From the NCBI GenBank assembly GCA_003971905.1, contig RSEE01000007.1, forward strand, positions 186,001 through 250,000: a DNA stretch of 64,000 bases, written 5' to 3'. The stretch comes from Moniliella sp. 'wahieum' (Eukaryota > Basidiomycota > Moniliellomycetes > Moniliellales > Moniliellaceae). Within the stretch, counting starts at the first letter, position 1. Each line of letters starts with the position of its first letter. A program made the translations under genes and the position numbers. A model generated the notes under the pieces. The model did not search any database. It was not told where the DNA came from and saw only the letters and a list, made by a program, of their open reading frames with translations. Shown here in pieces: positions 12,119 through 24,341 of this stretch.

Positions 12119-13766
12119 ATGCGCACACACTCACTCCTCATTGCGGCTGCTGCCGCGCCAGCCTGGCGGCAGCGGCTGACCCGCTCGCCCTTCCCCCGCC
12201 CGCGCCATGCACCTCTCCTCTCTCGACCCACACAACAAAGCCAAACGCTTCCACAAACGCCTCCTCGGTGGGTTCGGTGGCCTTGGCTTTGGATCTGGCG
12301 ACGATTCCGGCTCTGGTGCTGGCACCTCATCCGCTTCCCCCCACGGGTACTCTGCCGCCGGGCACTCTAGCGCCGGTGGCCAGCACGCCAGCAGCACCGC
12401 CTCGCTGCTTCCACCGCTGGTTCCGGGGGAGGCAGCGGCGATGGCAGCGGATCTGCCTCCACCTCGGATGACGGCCATAACCCCCACTCTTCCACCGGGT
12501 CCTCTTCCTCTCATGTGGCCAGCGCCACGCATACCACGTCCATGCAGGGCTCCGGTTTCCGACTCGGGTTCTGGTTCGGGTGGCTCATCCTTCTCATCTC
12601 TTTCTCCCACTTCGAGCAGCACCAGTCAGACGACGGCGATCACCACCCAAACGGCTTCCGCTACCCTTGCCTCATCAAGCAGCGATGCCGCTGCCTCGGC
12701 CAGCTCCGCCGCCCAAGCCTCGGAAGCGTCGAAACTGTCCGCATCCCACGCCTCGGTCATTGCCTCCTTGGCCAGTGTGTCGAGCGTACTGGCCCAGGAG
12801 TCGGCGATGGCATCGCAGTCGGGGCAGGCAGCCTCTATCTCGTCGCTGGCGCGTCGCTGTCATCGGCAGCCGCCGCGGCCTCTCTCGGCGGAGCAAGCTT
12901 CTTCTCAGTTCTATGCAACCGCCCAGACTGCTGTGACGGTGACTTCGACGCAGTCACAGGCTTCCCGACAGCGACGGGAATTCGCAAAACAAGTCGTCGA
13001 GCAAGACGGGGGTGATTGCGGGCGCGACGATCGGTGGTGCAGTGGGTGCCATCTTGCTTGCAGCACTGCTCTTGGCGTTTCTGTGGTCGCCGTGACGAGA
13101 AGCGGCTTCGAACGACATCCGCTGGCCAGAATGAAGGCGGATCATGACATGACGGGAGCGGCCATGCAGCCCCTTCCGGCCCGCCGGAAGGAGGTGCTGG
13201 ATTTGACATGGGCGAAGAGTCGGATATGAGTTGGATGACGAGGAGGAAGGTGTGGTACAGGATGCTCACCATACCTCGGCACTCATCCCTACGACCATGA
13301 CAATTTCCCCTCGGAAATGGGCGGAGACAAGTACGGTCGGCGCATCCCGCAATGCCGTGCCTTCCACCACTGCCCTGGCCTCGCAAAACTACTCCACTGA
13401 CTACGCCTATGAACAACCATCGGGTGGCGCGACAGGTTTGGATCGTGGCCCTTCAATGGGCGCAGCCACGTCAGTGTCGGGCGCGCACACCTCGAACGCG
13501 AGTGGATACGGTGCGGCAGGCGTGGGCGCAGGTGTGGGCGTCATGCAGCACCCGTATGAACAGACGGCCAACGCAGATGCTTATGCCTACCCGCAACACA
13601 CCCAGATGGGGTACTATGACGGCGCTGGCTACGCTGAGCCTCCTCTGCCCGTAAACCTAGAACCTGGGATGCGGGTCGATGCGCCTACCAGCCTCAATTC
13701 ATGGGCCCGCAGTATTCCGCGGCGGATGCCCAGCCGTATGCCGATCCGTACGGGCGCACCCATTGA
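12119..13766 (+). CDS. Ser/Thr-rich single-pass membrane protein, sensor-like (frame-disrupted)
   Basis: No specific family recognised. The architecture resembles fungal WSC/MID2-type surface sensors. The ATG at 12119 opens a signal peptide (MRTHSLLIAAAAAPA). After an early frame change comes a dibasic stretch (AKRFHKRLLGGFGG), then about 220 residues rich in Ser/Ala/Thr, likely O-mannosylated. The one transmembrane helix (about 13007-13080) reads GVIAGATIGGAVGAILLAAL. A basic membrane-flanking RRRDEKR is in a shifted frame. The cytoplasmic tail begins LDDEEEG, is Gly/Tyr-rich and ends DAQPYADPYGRTH at the stop 13764-13766. At least five frame changes are needed. The ATG 12207 would start a protein without a signal peptide and is less likely. 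Role in wall-stress sensing is inference. Confidence 0.6.
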
Positions 13767-14554
13767 GCATAGGGCGTGCTGGTCACGCCTGATGCCCTAC
13801 TACCCCTACTACCCCTACTACCCCCCGCCCCCCCTTCTCCCCCTTGTTGCACGTTCCTTGTGTTCTATGTCATTGTGATGATACAGTTGCATGCACACAC
13901 GCAAACTCACTCTGTTTGCACCCCCCCCCCCCCCCCTCCCGCCTCCACGTGAGCACTGCCCATTGGATGCCCCGGTTTCTTCCCTTGTTCCCCCTCAAGC
14001 CCCGCCGGGGCTTTTGCTCCCCCCCGCCCCTCTTTTCCCACTGCGTCACGGTTTTTCTTCCTTCCACCCGCGAGGATGTCGATGCCGTTGGGCTGGCTGT
14101 GTCATCGCTCTGCGCTTCTTGTTCACCTCTGTACCCTCTTGTCACTCGCTCGCTGAACCAGCGTTCACGGCTGTCCTGTTTCCGCTCCCCCTCTACCCAA
14201 GCTGCCGCGCCCCGGAGCACCTGGCACTTTTATTCCTATGCACACCCTTCGGAGAGGGGGGGCTGGACCCCTCCTTCCTGCTAGAGATGGCTTCAATCCA
14301 TGCATTTGCTCCCGGACTCGGCTCGTCGTGCTCGTGTAGTTCACCTCCGGTTACAAGTTGTAGCGCTCTGGCGATCCTGCCGTTCGATGCGCCCCAAGCT
14401 CAAACCCACAACTGAGGCAGAAAAGATGAAAGAGCGCAGCAATGATGACGTAATTTGCACCGATCCCCCCATGGGTGAATTTGAACCGGCGCGCCGCAGG
14501 GCAAAACTTTTTTTCCCCGCCTGAGCGCCGCCTCCTCCCCTAAAGTCAACCACC
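13767..14554. other. Spacer with a C16 tract
   Basis: 3' region of the membrane protein and promoter of PNO1. A run of 16 C occupies 13921-13936, and the flanks are pyrimidine-rich. No gene seen. Confidence 0.6.
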
Positions 14555-15557
14555 ATGGACGCCGCATTCACCCCGGTCAGCTACAAAAACAAGAAGGGTC
14601 AAGCCCCACCCAGCTCTTCCACCGCCGCTATCAAAGGCAAGGGAAAGGCTGCCAAAAAGGGATCCAAGGCCGCAGGATCCGCCTCCCAAGATACCATGGA
14701 CGCCGAGGCGGCGGAGGACCGGGAAGACTTGGCTGCGCCCACAATGGAGGTGGACGAAGAGGAGGAGGAGTTGCTAGTGATGCCGCGTGAGCCACTTGGA
14801 TCAGGGGGGCCCGCAGTGGCTGGTGCCGATGGAGAGAGCATGGAGGTGGATGCTGAGACCGCTGGGGTGACGTTTAAGCCCGTGTCGCGGGCGGCGCAGG
14901 CGGAAGCTGAATCGGTGGCGCGTGGTCAGCTGCGTCGGATCCCCATCCCGCCGCACCGCATGACCCCGCTCAAGAAGGACTGGTCCAAGATTTTTGTTCC
15001 GCTGGTCGAGCAGGCTGGGCTGCAGGTACGGATGAACTTGAAGCGCAAGGCTGTCGAGATCAAGTCTTCGTCGCACACGCCCGAGGTGGGGTTGTTGCAA
15101 AAGGCTGCGGATTTCGTCAAGGCGTATGCGATGGGCTTTGAGGCGGACGATGCGGTGGCGTTGTTGCGGATGGACGATTTGTTTGTGGATTCGTTTGAGA
15201 TTAAAGACGTCAAGACGTTGACGGGCGACCATCTTTCGCGGGCCATTGGCCGGATTGCTGGCAAAGATGGCCGGACACGGTTTGCGATTGAAAATGCATC
15301 GCGCACCCGCGTCGTTGTGGCCGATACCAAGATTCACATCCTCGGTTCCTTCCAGAACATTCGCATTGCCCGTGATGCCATTGTTTCCCTCATCATGGGG
15401 AGCCCACCGGGCAAGGTATACAACAACGTATGTTGGAACCCCACTCCCTTCTCCCTTTGTCGTTTGGACCTAATACCATACTAACATGTTCCCTTATTCT
15501 TTTTTTGACCACTTGCAGCTTAAAGTGGTCAGCAGCCGGATGCGCCAGCGCGCATAA
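14555..15557 (+). CDS. PNO1: PNO1/DIM2 KH-domain ribosome assembly factor
   Basis: Pre-40S factor that binds the 3' region of pre-18S rRNA and works with Nob1 and Dim1. The gene is intact: exon 1 14555-15427 (291 codons), intron 15428-15518 (GTATGT, branch CTAAC at 15481, acceptor TTGCAG), exon 2 15519-15557 coding LKVVSSRMRQRA, for 303 residues. The N-terminus is acidic and low-complexity. The conserved core runs from RRIPIPPHRMTPLKKDWSKI through DDAVALLRMDDLFVDSFEI, LTGDHLSRAIGRIAGKDGRT and IHILGSFQNIRIARDAI to GSPPGKVYNNLK. The C-terminal KH-like fold and 'SRMRQRA' end match the family. Start is supported by caccATGgac. An intact frame over 1 kb contrasts with its neighbours. Confidence 0.97.
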
Positions 15558-16287
15558 CGTCTGTATGGCTTTGTTTTGACTCGCCCTGCATGTACTGCCC
15601 TCTTCCTATCACATGATCATCTACTTGACCCTCTCGTTAACCAGGCATTCTCCTGGTTTGTAGACCGAGGTATCCGCCCTCTCATTTCTTACTTCAAATG
15701 CAAGCTAAGTAGGGGGAGTCGAGGCTGGAGCTACGGTATTGTAGCGTAAGGTGGAAATACTGAATCGGCCTCATGACCATGAGGCTTTAGTACGCTTGCC
15801 CATGTCATGCTTAAAGCTCCAAGGCGACTGTATGGGGAAGAAAGGTATGAAATGCTAACCCCTGGACAAAAGATGGAGATGGAGAAAAGAGAAGGGAGGA
15901 GGGGGTTGGCTTGACAGCATTGATGGGAGGCAAACAACCCTTCTGTTACGAAAGGGTCTGGAACTAACAAAGCAAGGACGAGATAGAGATCCTGGTGAGG
16001 ATTGGCTTGAGACGGATAGGTTGGTGAACTCGAGGGGAGATATGATGACGAAGTCGGGGTGGGATTGAAGGGGGCAGAGGGGGGAGCGAGGGAGCTATAG
16101 CGCCTCTGAAGGAACCGAGTGATCGAGCAAAGCAAAGACACAACGTGGTGCATGGGTGGGGACCAATGAAGAGGTTAAAAATGGAGGGGAGAGACGAACG
16201 GAACCAGTCGGCCATCAAAGGCCGAGAGGAAGCAGGTCGGACCGCTTTCGCACTAGGTGCTCACTCGTTCCAGGGGGTCGATCCCCT
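15558..16287. other. Convergent 3' spacer PNO1/VAC8
   Basis: Between the PNO1 stop and the VAC8 stop on the opposite strand. No conserved frame is seen on either strand, so it probably holds the two 3' UTRs. Confidence 0.6.
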
Positions 16288-18207
16288 CTAAACTGCAGGC
16301 TCGCCCTGTTCGAGAAGGACAACAAGACGCTGAGCCAAATTGGCAATCTCTGCCTCGGCACCTTGATCGTCGGAGCCCGAATTAGAAGGCACGATGGAGC
16401 TGCCTGCTGGCGAGCCTGCCAGTTCGCCGTCCTCTTCCCCTCGACCCGGGCGCCAGTGGCAGAAGAAGAGGATGGGACAAAGGCCAGCTGGCGAACCAAG
16501 GGCAATATTTTCTTTGACAGGCGGAAGTGGGCGTTCAGTTCGTGATCGTTGCCCTCGAGTAATTGGAGAATAGTCCAGACAGCAATGTGTTGGAAGGTCG
16601 AGTCGCCGCTTTCAAGGAAGCGAACCAAATAGGCTTCCAGCCCCCCTGCCGGATGGTCCCACACTGCATTGAACGGGGCATAATCCTCGCTCTTGCTCGC
16701 CAGGTTTCCCAGCGCAGCGGCCGAATTTCCTTGCACCTCAACTCCGTCACTGGCAGTGAGCGGGATGAGGACCTCGCAGATGCCCATCCCAGCAGCTGGG
16801 CCTTCAGGTCCTCACTCAGCGCGAGCACAGCAATGCATGCTGTCATCTCGCTCTGTACGGCTAAGGGACGTGCAGAACCAGCTGCTTAATCCTCTGCACC
16901 GCACCCGCAGCAACAATCTCAGCCTTGTTGCGCTCGCTGCTGGCAGCGAGGTTGCGCAAGGTGGAAATGGCATGGCACTGGATCTCCTCATTGTCGTCAT
17001 GGCTCAAGAGTTGGATCAGAGGGGGCAGGAAGCCAGCCTCGATGATCGGAGACTCATTGTGCGGGTCAATCGACACATTGCGCACACACGCCGCTGCCGA
17101 GAGGATCAGAGGCAGAAAGGAAGTCTGGAGCAGACGCAACAAGTGAGGCAGGCCTCCAAATTGAACAATCTCAATTTGGTATTGCTCGTCGCTGGCCAGG
17201 TTACGCAAGGCCAATGCGGCTTGACATTGGACACGGAGGCTGTTGCTGTCCATCAAGCCAATCAGTCGCTTAACGAGCGTTGGTTGCGTCTCAGCGAGCT
17301 TCCTCCGTTGTCTGCATCGACAGCAATGTTGCTGAGAGCGGTAGTGCAGTAGTACTGCACGTCCACGTCGCTGCTGGCCAAGAGGTTGACCAGGGCTGGT
17401 ATGGCGCCGGCGCGGACCAGCTCGTACCGGTTCTCGTCGCTGTGGGTCATATTGAGCAGGGCGCCTGTCGCGTTGCGCTGCACGCGTGGGTCCTTGGACG
17501 TCTGGGCTAGCCGAGTGAGTGGGACAAGCGCGCCCGATTTGGCAATCTTTCTTGTTCTCGTCATGGGTGGCGAGGTTCGTGATACACCCGACGGCGTTGC
17601 ACTGAACCTCCACATTTGGGCTGAGCATTTGCCGGACCAGCGGCTCGAGTCCGCCCATGCGCACGATCAGCAACTTATTCTCCGCTGTAGAGCCAAGCGC
17701 GGGTCAGTACGGTCCAGGCATAGATCAGTGACTAGTGCCGTAACAAGGGGAAAACGAAACCCAACGTACTGTTCACAGCCAGGTTACCCAGTGCCGCACT
17801 TGCCGCCCCTGCACCTCCACATCGTGGCTCTTGAGCAGCAGCATGAGCGGCTTGAACGTCTCTGGCCCAACTTCACGCACATCCTTCTCGGTGATCTCGG
17901 CAAAGGCCAGCGCTGCACTGCGCTGGAGGTCAACATTGTCGCTGTACGCGAGCGTTGTTAATGCCTGCGCGGCTCTCCTTGGAAAAAGTCGGTCTCTGTC
18001 CGGTCTGAGCAGATGGGCATCGTCAGAAAGGTCCAACCGGTCGGGTGCCAGGCCAGGAGAGAAGAGAGGAGAGGAGGAAGAGAGAGAACGGAACAGCAAC
18101 GTACTCTCAAGGTATTGGAGCAGATCGGCAACTGCATCGCGTTCATTGTCGAGCAGCAGAGGTTCGTACTGGCGCCGCGTGCAGCCGCAACTGCAAAGGT
18201 TGCCCAT
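16288..18207 (-). CDS. VAC8: VAC8 armadillo-repeat vacuolar protein (frame-disrupted)
   Basis: Vacuole-membrane armadillo scaffold acting in vacuole inheritance, nucleus-vacuole junctions and Cvt/autophagy. The N-terminus MGNLCSCG carries an N-myristoylation glycine and palmitoylatable cysteines, followed by [18 protein letters not shown]. Intron 1 is 18005-18104 and the reading resumes as [12 protein letters not shown]. Intron 2 is 17685-17769. Armadillo repeats follow, with segments such as [60 protein letters not shown] and [20 protein letters not shown]. The C-terminal reading ends [15 protein letters not shown] at TAG 16288-16290. Frame breaks occur near 17975 (probably a missing G), 17790, 17600, 17330, 16860, 16780 and 16440. 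Length is close to the usual ~570-residue family size. Confidence 0.93.
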
Positions 18208-20248
18208 TTGCGCGTAAAGGAAAGAAGGAAAGGGGAGGGGTGCACAGAGAAGAAAAGACGAGGCAAGGCAAAGCAAGACAGGACACGGCACACAGGCTCG
18301 GAGAGCGCCAGAAAGAGAAAGACAGGACGCAGCAGGGGCGGAACGACCGAGGGAGGCTGCGGCGAGGGCGCGGGGGGTGAGGCGATGAGGGGGCTGGGAA
18401 AGAGATATGGGCGTCTGCGCAACTGGGAGATAAGGTGAGGCGAGGCAGGCAGGCGGTGACGTCGGCGAGGCCGATGATCGAGGAGGCCGTGAGGCTGTGA
18501 GGCCTGTGGCCGAGTGTTCAGTTCAAGCGGAAGGTTGAACGCCAACGATGAACGTTCAACTTGAACGTTCAGTCGCGTCGAATCGCTTGGGCGCGGCGGC
18601 GACGGCAAAACCAACCGCACATGCCCATTCTCACACTGCCCCCCGGCCATGCTGTCGCACACAGCCATCCCAAAGCGCCTCAGCGCCTCGGCAGTGCCTC
18701 CGCCCTGATATGTGCTACCAGCACCCACACCCCCCCACTGCACGAAACCAATCAGGGCACACTGGCCCGAGGCTTCACTTAATCACTAGCACTATCATTA
18801 AGACGGTCAAAGACGACCCCAACATACAGGAGGGGGATGTGGATTCCCTTCCACAGGCATGAACAAAATGGAAGATGCGCATGCACACACAGATAGCACA
18901 CATGCGTTGATGACATCTGGGTCATGATGGCCCTGGAGAGGATGAGAGGATGAAAATCAAAAGCAATCGTACTAGTGGTGGTGGTGTTCGAGCTCGCAAC
19001 CAACAACACCTATTATGTACCCAGATGGACATCAAGCAGCCAGTTGCCACAGGGTCTGTGGCTTTGAAAGGGAAGACATAAGTGTGGAGCTTTGTTCACA
19101 CTCGTGATGATAGAGTATCATTAATCATTGGTACAGGCACTGCAGAGGGAGGAGAGCTGGCGTGGGGAGGCTCCTTCGGCGTATGGGGTTTCGCGTCTGC
19201 TTCAGATGTGCGCTCTTCATTTACCTCGTCTGGGTTGGGTGCAGACGATAGCCGTCTGGCTTCGTCTCGGTATGAGCGTCGTCTGCAGATATTATAGCGT
19301 TCTGTGTGTACTTTTGGTCATGACCGGTCCAGCCTTTTTGAGAGTTTCTTCACCCCGTCTCGTGGACCACACAACGGCATTACCCTATGTTTGGCATTTG
19401 ACACACATTTGCATCTATTGACCACATGGCGCATGCTGCCTTTGTGCTCGGTCCTCTTGGATGGGGTCCAATGACCTTTGTTCTCTCGTCTCGTTGGTAT
19501 TAAAGGTGCGTAGCCCCAATGATGATGGCTGGCGCATGATGTCTTCTCCTTGATAGACACAGTGTCTGTGCCTTGCGAAACAACAGAGTGGGTGTGCTGT
19601 ACTTGAGCCTCAGGATGATGATTGGGGATTCGTCCCTTTTGCCGGCAAGACGGAATTCTTGCAACGTCAGTGTGGAGCTTCTGTGCTGATGGGGGTCTGG
19701 CCGCCGCGTGTGATTATAATACGAAGAGAGCTTCTCTCCTGGGGTGAGTTGGCTGGTCACTTCTCTTCTTGCTTTGAGAGAGGTTCGGTGGCGTACGGAT
19801 TGGTTGTCCGGTACCATCATGATGTTGCTGCGCTGAGGCGTGACAGACTTGATGCGTCTTGCTGGGTGTCTTCCTCGTAATAGGCACACTGGTATATCTA
19901 CTTCGACAACAAGTGACCCTGAGGCTGCGCCCTCAGTGAGGGGACTGTGGCCACGAGAGCCACACAGGCCGCAAGCCGACGGATGAGGCCAAACAGGATC
20001 GATGCGGATGCGCAACGGCCCCCCGAGGCAGCAGTAGGGTTGACGAAATTAGGCCGGTGGAAAGGCCCAGCACGGGGGCAGTGCTGCGGGGAATCCAGCG
20101 GGCAGTGGCTCGCGGCACGCGGTGGAGACTCTCGGTGGTGTCTGAAGCGCTGAGCGGCTGCGTCTCCGCCACCACCACCACATCGCCTCTCCCGCCCCCA
20201 TCCTCCTCTGCCTCCGCTTCCCCGCCGCTCCCCGAACCATTTGCGAAG
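18208..20248. other. Divergent promoter region VAC8/NOT4
   Basis: Two kilobases without a recognisable gene, between divergently transcribed VAC8 and NOT4. It carries the palindromic element at 18554-18571 and purine-rich stretches just upstream of VAC8. Short open frames at 19500-20015 (minus) and 19082-19421 (plus) lack family features. Confidence 0.55.
18554..18571. promoter_or_regulatory. Palindromic GTTCAA-C-TTGAAC element, copy 1
   Basis: GTTCAACTTGAACGTTCA, with GAACGTTC also overlapping on its left side. The core is an odd-length palindrome. The identical 18 bases recur at 59324-59341. This copy lies about 350 bp upstream of the VAC8 start. Confidence 0.5.
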
Positions 20249-23213
20249 ATGCCGCGCCGTACCCCGCATTCTACTGGCCGTTCCGAGTCGCCCGCCATCC
20301 CGCCGGCGCTCAATCCCACCACTGGGTCGCCCTTTCCGCCCCTCGGTCTGAGTGCCGCATTAGCTTCTTCCGACCCCCGTGCCCGCAGAAGTGCCGACAC
20401 CCCGCCCGCCGTCAATCGCTGGGCGACTGCCCTCCCTTCGAGTCTTGGTGCAGCCGCAGCGGCCAAGGAGCATAACCATGTCCATGACGCCCTTGCATCC
20501 CACAACGGGCTGCCGCCGCCGCCGTCGCAGATCGACCTTTCCCAGGCTCTGAGGATCCGCCTTCAGGATGCCGTATGGTCAGATGAAGACGAAGAAGATA
20601 TGGAGTGTCCCCTTTGTCTGGAGGAGATTGACATTACGGATTCCAACTTCAAGCCTTGCCCATGCGGCTACCGCGTATGTCCCCTTTCCTCACTCTCCCA
20701 ACCATGCCAGTAAAAACTGACCCTTGAAAACCTCTGCACTAGATCTGCCGCTTTTGTTGGCACAACATCATGCAGACTTCAATGGTCTCTGTCCTGCGTG
20801 CCGGCGCAAGTACAGCGAGGATCAGGTCGAGTTCACCCCGATGAGCAATGAGGAGATCAAGCATCTGAGTCAGGTCAGAAACAACGCGAGAGGGAGAAGA
20901 AGGAGCTGGAGATTGAACCGCACCCGGCTCGCCAACTCCCGTATCGTGCAGCGCAACCTTGTTACGTGACGGGCTGAGCTCCAAACTGGCAACCGAGGAT
21001 ATGATCCCGACCCTTAAGTCTCACGACTACTTTGGGCAATATGGGCGCAGTCATCATTGAGATCAGTCGGCGCCAGTCCAAGAGCAAGCTCGTGATGGGC
21101 ACACAGGACACATCAATCGGTGTCTATGTGACCTATCAGCGGCGCGAAGATGCTGCCGGGCGATTGTCTCGATTGATGGGACCAAGAGTGCAGACGGTAG
21201 AACGATCCATGCAAGCTATGGGACGAAAAGTACTGCACCAACTATCTGCGTGGCCTGCCGTGCCAGAAGATGGACTGCACCTTGCTGCACGAACCGGCGG
21301 ACGAGATGGACACGTTTACTAAGGAAGACTTGCACCATCTCCGCCCTCCTGCTTCAGATACGGACAAGGTCCGGACAGTGGTCAACCAATCCAAACAAGA
21401 GCTTCTCACCTCCTGGGGCGCACCCATTGATCGTCCCCGGCGCCTCCCCCAGCGCATTTACCTGCTCCCCCCACTCCTGCTGCCATCCTACAAGCCGCGC
21501 ATCATGCTCAAAGTCATCTCCGTCCCACTCGCCCCACCCGCCTGCACACCTGAACCCCCACACTCATCTTCACGATGGAGAGAGTGGTGGAACAGCGTTA
21601 CCCAAAACGGCCTCTTGGGGTTCGGGTGGCGGGCTTCCCGTTCGTCCTGCCGTCAATGGCGTGACTACCCCCGGGGGCTTGCGTCAGGAGGAACTCCCTC
21701 TCTTTCGGCTGCCTTGGCTCACTCTCAGGCATCTCAGGCAACGGCCCAACAGCCGAAGAAGCAGCGTGTGGCCAAGAAGGATGCTGCTAAGGATACGCCC
21801 CAAGACTCAAGTCCTTGCCAGCCCCAACCTCAAGAAAGAGGAGGCAGCCGCTTCCCCAGCTAAACCGTCGCTGGCTGATGTGGTCAAAGTTAAGAATTCG
21901 CCCAAACCAAGCTTGTAGCAGCCCAACCTCCTGGTCTGCCTTGCCCTCCGGTGAGCCCGCTGCCCCCGTCCCGGAGGAGCATGGTTCGGAGCCTGCTGCG
22001 ACCCGTACCACGCTCTCACCAAGGCTGAGGTCCGTACAGGCCGGATGCCCCTGGATGTGGATGTGGACGAGACGGTTGAGGCATTGGCTTCATATTTCAT
22101 CGGTGATGAGAATGACTTGACGTTCTCGCTGGACAGCAACAGAAGCAAGAAACGTTGGCTATCAAGGATGACCTCACCAATATTGCAGTCTCCCGTCATG
22201 GCATGCGATTGGTTTGGCCGCACTGGGATTGGTACAATTACTGGGTTTGGGTCGTTGAGTGCGCTGAACGGGACACTGCACGTGGGCCCTACAGTCTTGG
22301 ACCAAGCGCCATCTTCATTGTTGGTCGAGAGTGGCCCGATGGGTTCGTCGCATTTCGCTTACCGAGGACGATTGACCCCTACGCTTCGCTCACCTTCGGC
22401 AAGCTGGAGCCCAAGAGGCCGAGCGCCGGTCCCCCTTATGGGCAAGGATGATGGAGATGCGTCCGGCTTGGCTCTGGACCCGGCCACATCGCGCGTGATG
22501 AGCGGGCTGTATCCCCGTCGGGGCGACGAGACCAGCTCGCCGCAGCAGGTGAGTGCCAATGCCCAATACCTCCAGCAGATGTACCGCTGGCAAAACCAGC
22601 AGCAAGCGGCCAAAAACACATCTTGGTTTGAGGGTGCCCCACAAAACGGCTCAACAGCAAGCCTGGGCCGAGGCGCAGGCAGTGCAGCAAGCTCAGCAGG
22701 TCCAGGCCAGGGCTGCGATGCTGGGCCAATCCCCGCTGTAGGGGCGGCCCAGGCGCATGCCCAAGCCCAGGCTCAGTCTCAAGCACAGGCCCAAGCTCAA
22801 GCACAGGCCCAGGCTCAGGCCCAGGCTCAGGCTCAGGCGGCTCAAGCTCAAGCTCAGGCCCAGGCCAGGCGGCTCAAGCCCAAGCTCAAGCCCAAGGCGG
22901 CAACCAACTCCTTGCCCAGATTCTGGCCGCTGCCTCTTCGCAGCCGCAAAAGGGACCCTATGGGTACGGCGGAAACGCAGGCGAGGGGCCTTACTACGAC
23001 CCTAGCATGCTCGGGATGGCCCGGCAACCTCCTCCCGGAATTCCATCGCGGGTTGGGGGGATGCAAGGGTTGAGCCCTGCCCAGGCGCAGGTGATGTACC
23101 GTGGTGCGCCCTCGAATGTCGCCGGGATCGGAGTTCCCCTCCCGGGACAAGGGTCGGAAATGATGCCGCCAGGCTTGCGCGCGGATGGCCGGATACCGAT
23201 GGGCATGTCCTAA
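20249..23213 (+). CDS. NOT4: NOT4 (CNOT4-like) RING/RRM E3 ubiquitin ligase of CCR4-NOT (frame-disrupted)
   Basis: E3 ligase subunit of the CCR4-NOT deadenylase complex. Exon 1 is 20249-20674 and the intron is 20675-20742. The C4C4 RING spans the splice: CPLCLEEIDITDSNFKPCPC, then ICRFCWHNI, then LCPACRRKY, the spacing typical of NOT4 and unlike classic C3HC4 RINGs. A linker (NEEIKHLSQ) leads to an RRM, with GLSSKLATEDMIPTLKSHDY, FGQYG, GVYVTYQRREDA and DGRTIHASYGT. A C3H zinc finger follows, with CTNYLRGLPCQKMDCTLLHE. The C-terminal half is Ser/Pro- and Gln/Ala-rich, with an AQ dipeptide run at 22745-22865, ending PMGMS at TAA 23211-23213. About six frame changes (near 20780, 20885, 20965, 21165, 21215, 21420 and beyond) break it. 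N-terminus chosen at the first ATG in a family-like frame. Confidence 0.92.
22745..22868 (+). repeat. Imperfect GCYCAR (Ala-Gln) coding repeat
   Basis: About twenty near-identical hexamers (CAGGCT, CAAGCC, CAAGCT, CAGGCC variants) coding alternating Gln-Ala in the NOT4 C-terminal region. Such tracts are prone to length change and alignment error. Confidence 0.9.
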
Positions 23214-23860
23214 AGATCCTAACCCCCGTCCTGTGGCCGGGGGAGCGCGGCACCCCACAAACCAAACCATCCTAAGTACATATGGTCTCAACAGCGCTTC
23301 GCTCCACATTCGTTGTCCCGTGTGACGCTTGTTATTGGCCTGCCTCCGTTTTTGTCGGGCCGAGATGCTCCCACAATTGTATACTTTTTCCTTGGTATAT
23401 CGCGTATCCATTCGCTGCCGCCTTCTACAAAGCCTTCCTCATAGATCTAGATGCTTGGTAGTTATTCGGCAGCCAACCTACTCGTACCCCCATTTTTTCC
23501 CCCATACAATCTCTGGATTTCATACCAGTAGTACACCCTCCTAGAAAGCAGGATCAGAAGAGGAGTTTGCAGCACCCCCTGGAGGAAAAAGTCGCCTTCT
23601 TCGCCTTGTCGCTACATGTGGAGACCAAGCACATGGTCTAACAAATCTGCCCAGAAGGGGGAGAACTTTCAACTGAGGGTCCACTTCACATATCACCGTA
23701 GTAGCTAGCTACGTGTATCTGACAACGCTTAAGCTACTTAAAAGGGCTGGGACAAAAAAATGAAACGCTGGCGCCTGGCTAAACCGACCTGGTGATGCCA
23801 ACAACCAGTGTGTTGCTTGTTGGCGCCAAACCTGTCTAGGAACCAGAGGAACCGCCAGCA
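23214..23860. other. NOT4 3' region and spacer
   Basis: No gene seen. Lower GC than its neighbours, with T-rich stretches consistent with 3' UTR and termination signals. Confidence 0.5.
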
Positions 23861-23862
23861 GA

Positions 23863-24341
23863 TCAGGACCCTCTGGCGCCCCCCATCCGAGCGGGCAACC
23901 CGGAGAACCATCTCCATTGAGACTCAGTATAATAGTAACTCATTCCGGTTTCCAAAAACATCTTTGCTCTCGCCGCCTTGGTGCCATAGTTAGATGCTCT
24001 CGCGTCGTCATAAGCAAAGGGAAGAAAGGTCGCGAGTGCGGCCCTGTGGTAGTTGGCGTTCTTGTTGCATTCTTCTTGTTCCAACAGCCAAGCAGCTCCC
24101 CGGCCTGTTCCAAAGGCGTTGCCATGTTCTCGCGTACCACCTTCCGGTACGCACCCATCGCCTCCGCGGCGTTCCCGAGTCCCGTAACATGTGGGTCCAC
24201 CTCCATTCCTGATAGTCCGATTGCACCAAGTCCGATCACTTGGTAGTCAGTACGCGCTGTCTTCCTCCCATGCCTCGTCCCATCCTCTTCATCGACAGCA
24301 GTCGGTTCGTTGTAGATGTGGGTGTCTGGGAGGGAGCGCAC
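23863..24341 (-). other. Possible coding segment, unknown
   Basis: Overlapping minus-strand frames hold segments that look more protein-like than chance, such as GLGNAAEAMGAYRKVVRENM and ATPLEQAGELLGCW in one frame and ALATFLPFAYDDARASNYGT in another. If joined they would make a short helical protein. I recognise no family, and no convincing start or splice sites frame it. It could also be a decayed gene. Confidence 0.25.

Noticed and set aside
11389-12471. 360-codon plus-strand open frame
   Set aside because: Runs antisense through the unknown minus-strand gene and across the divergent promoter, with biased Arg/Pro/His composition; not protein-like.
14440-14510. B-box-like TGAATTTGAACC upstream of PNO1
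   Set aside because: No acceptor or anticodon stem can be paired around it on either strand.
23863-24341. Confident protein-coding gene call
   Set aside because: Only short protein-like segments in mixed frames, with no start, splice or family signal; kept as a low-confidence entry only.
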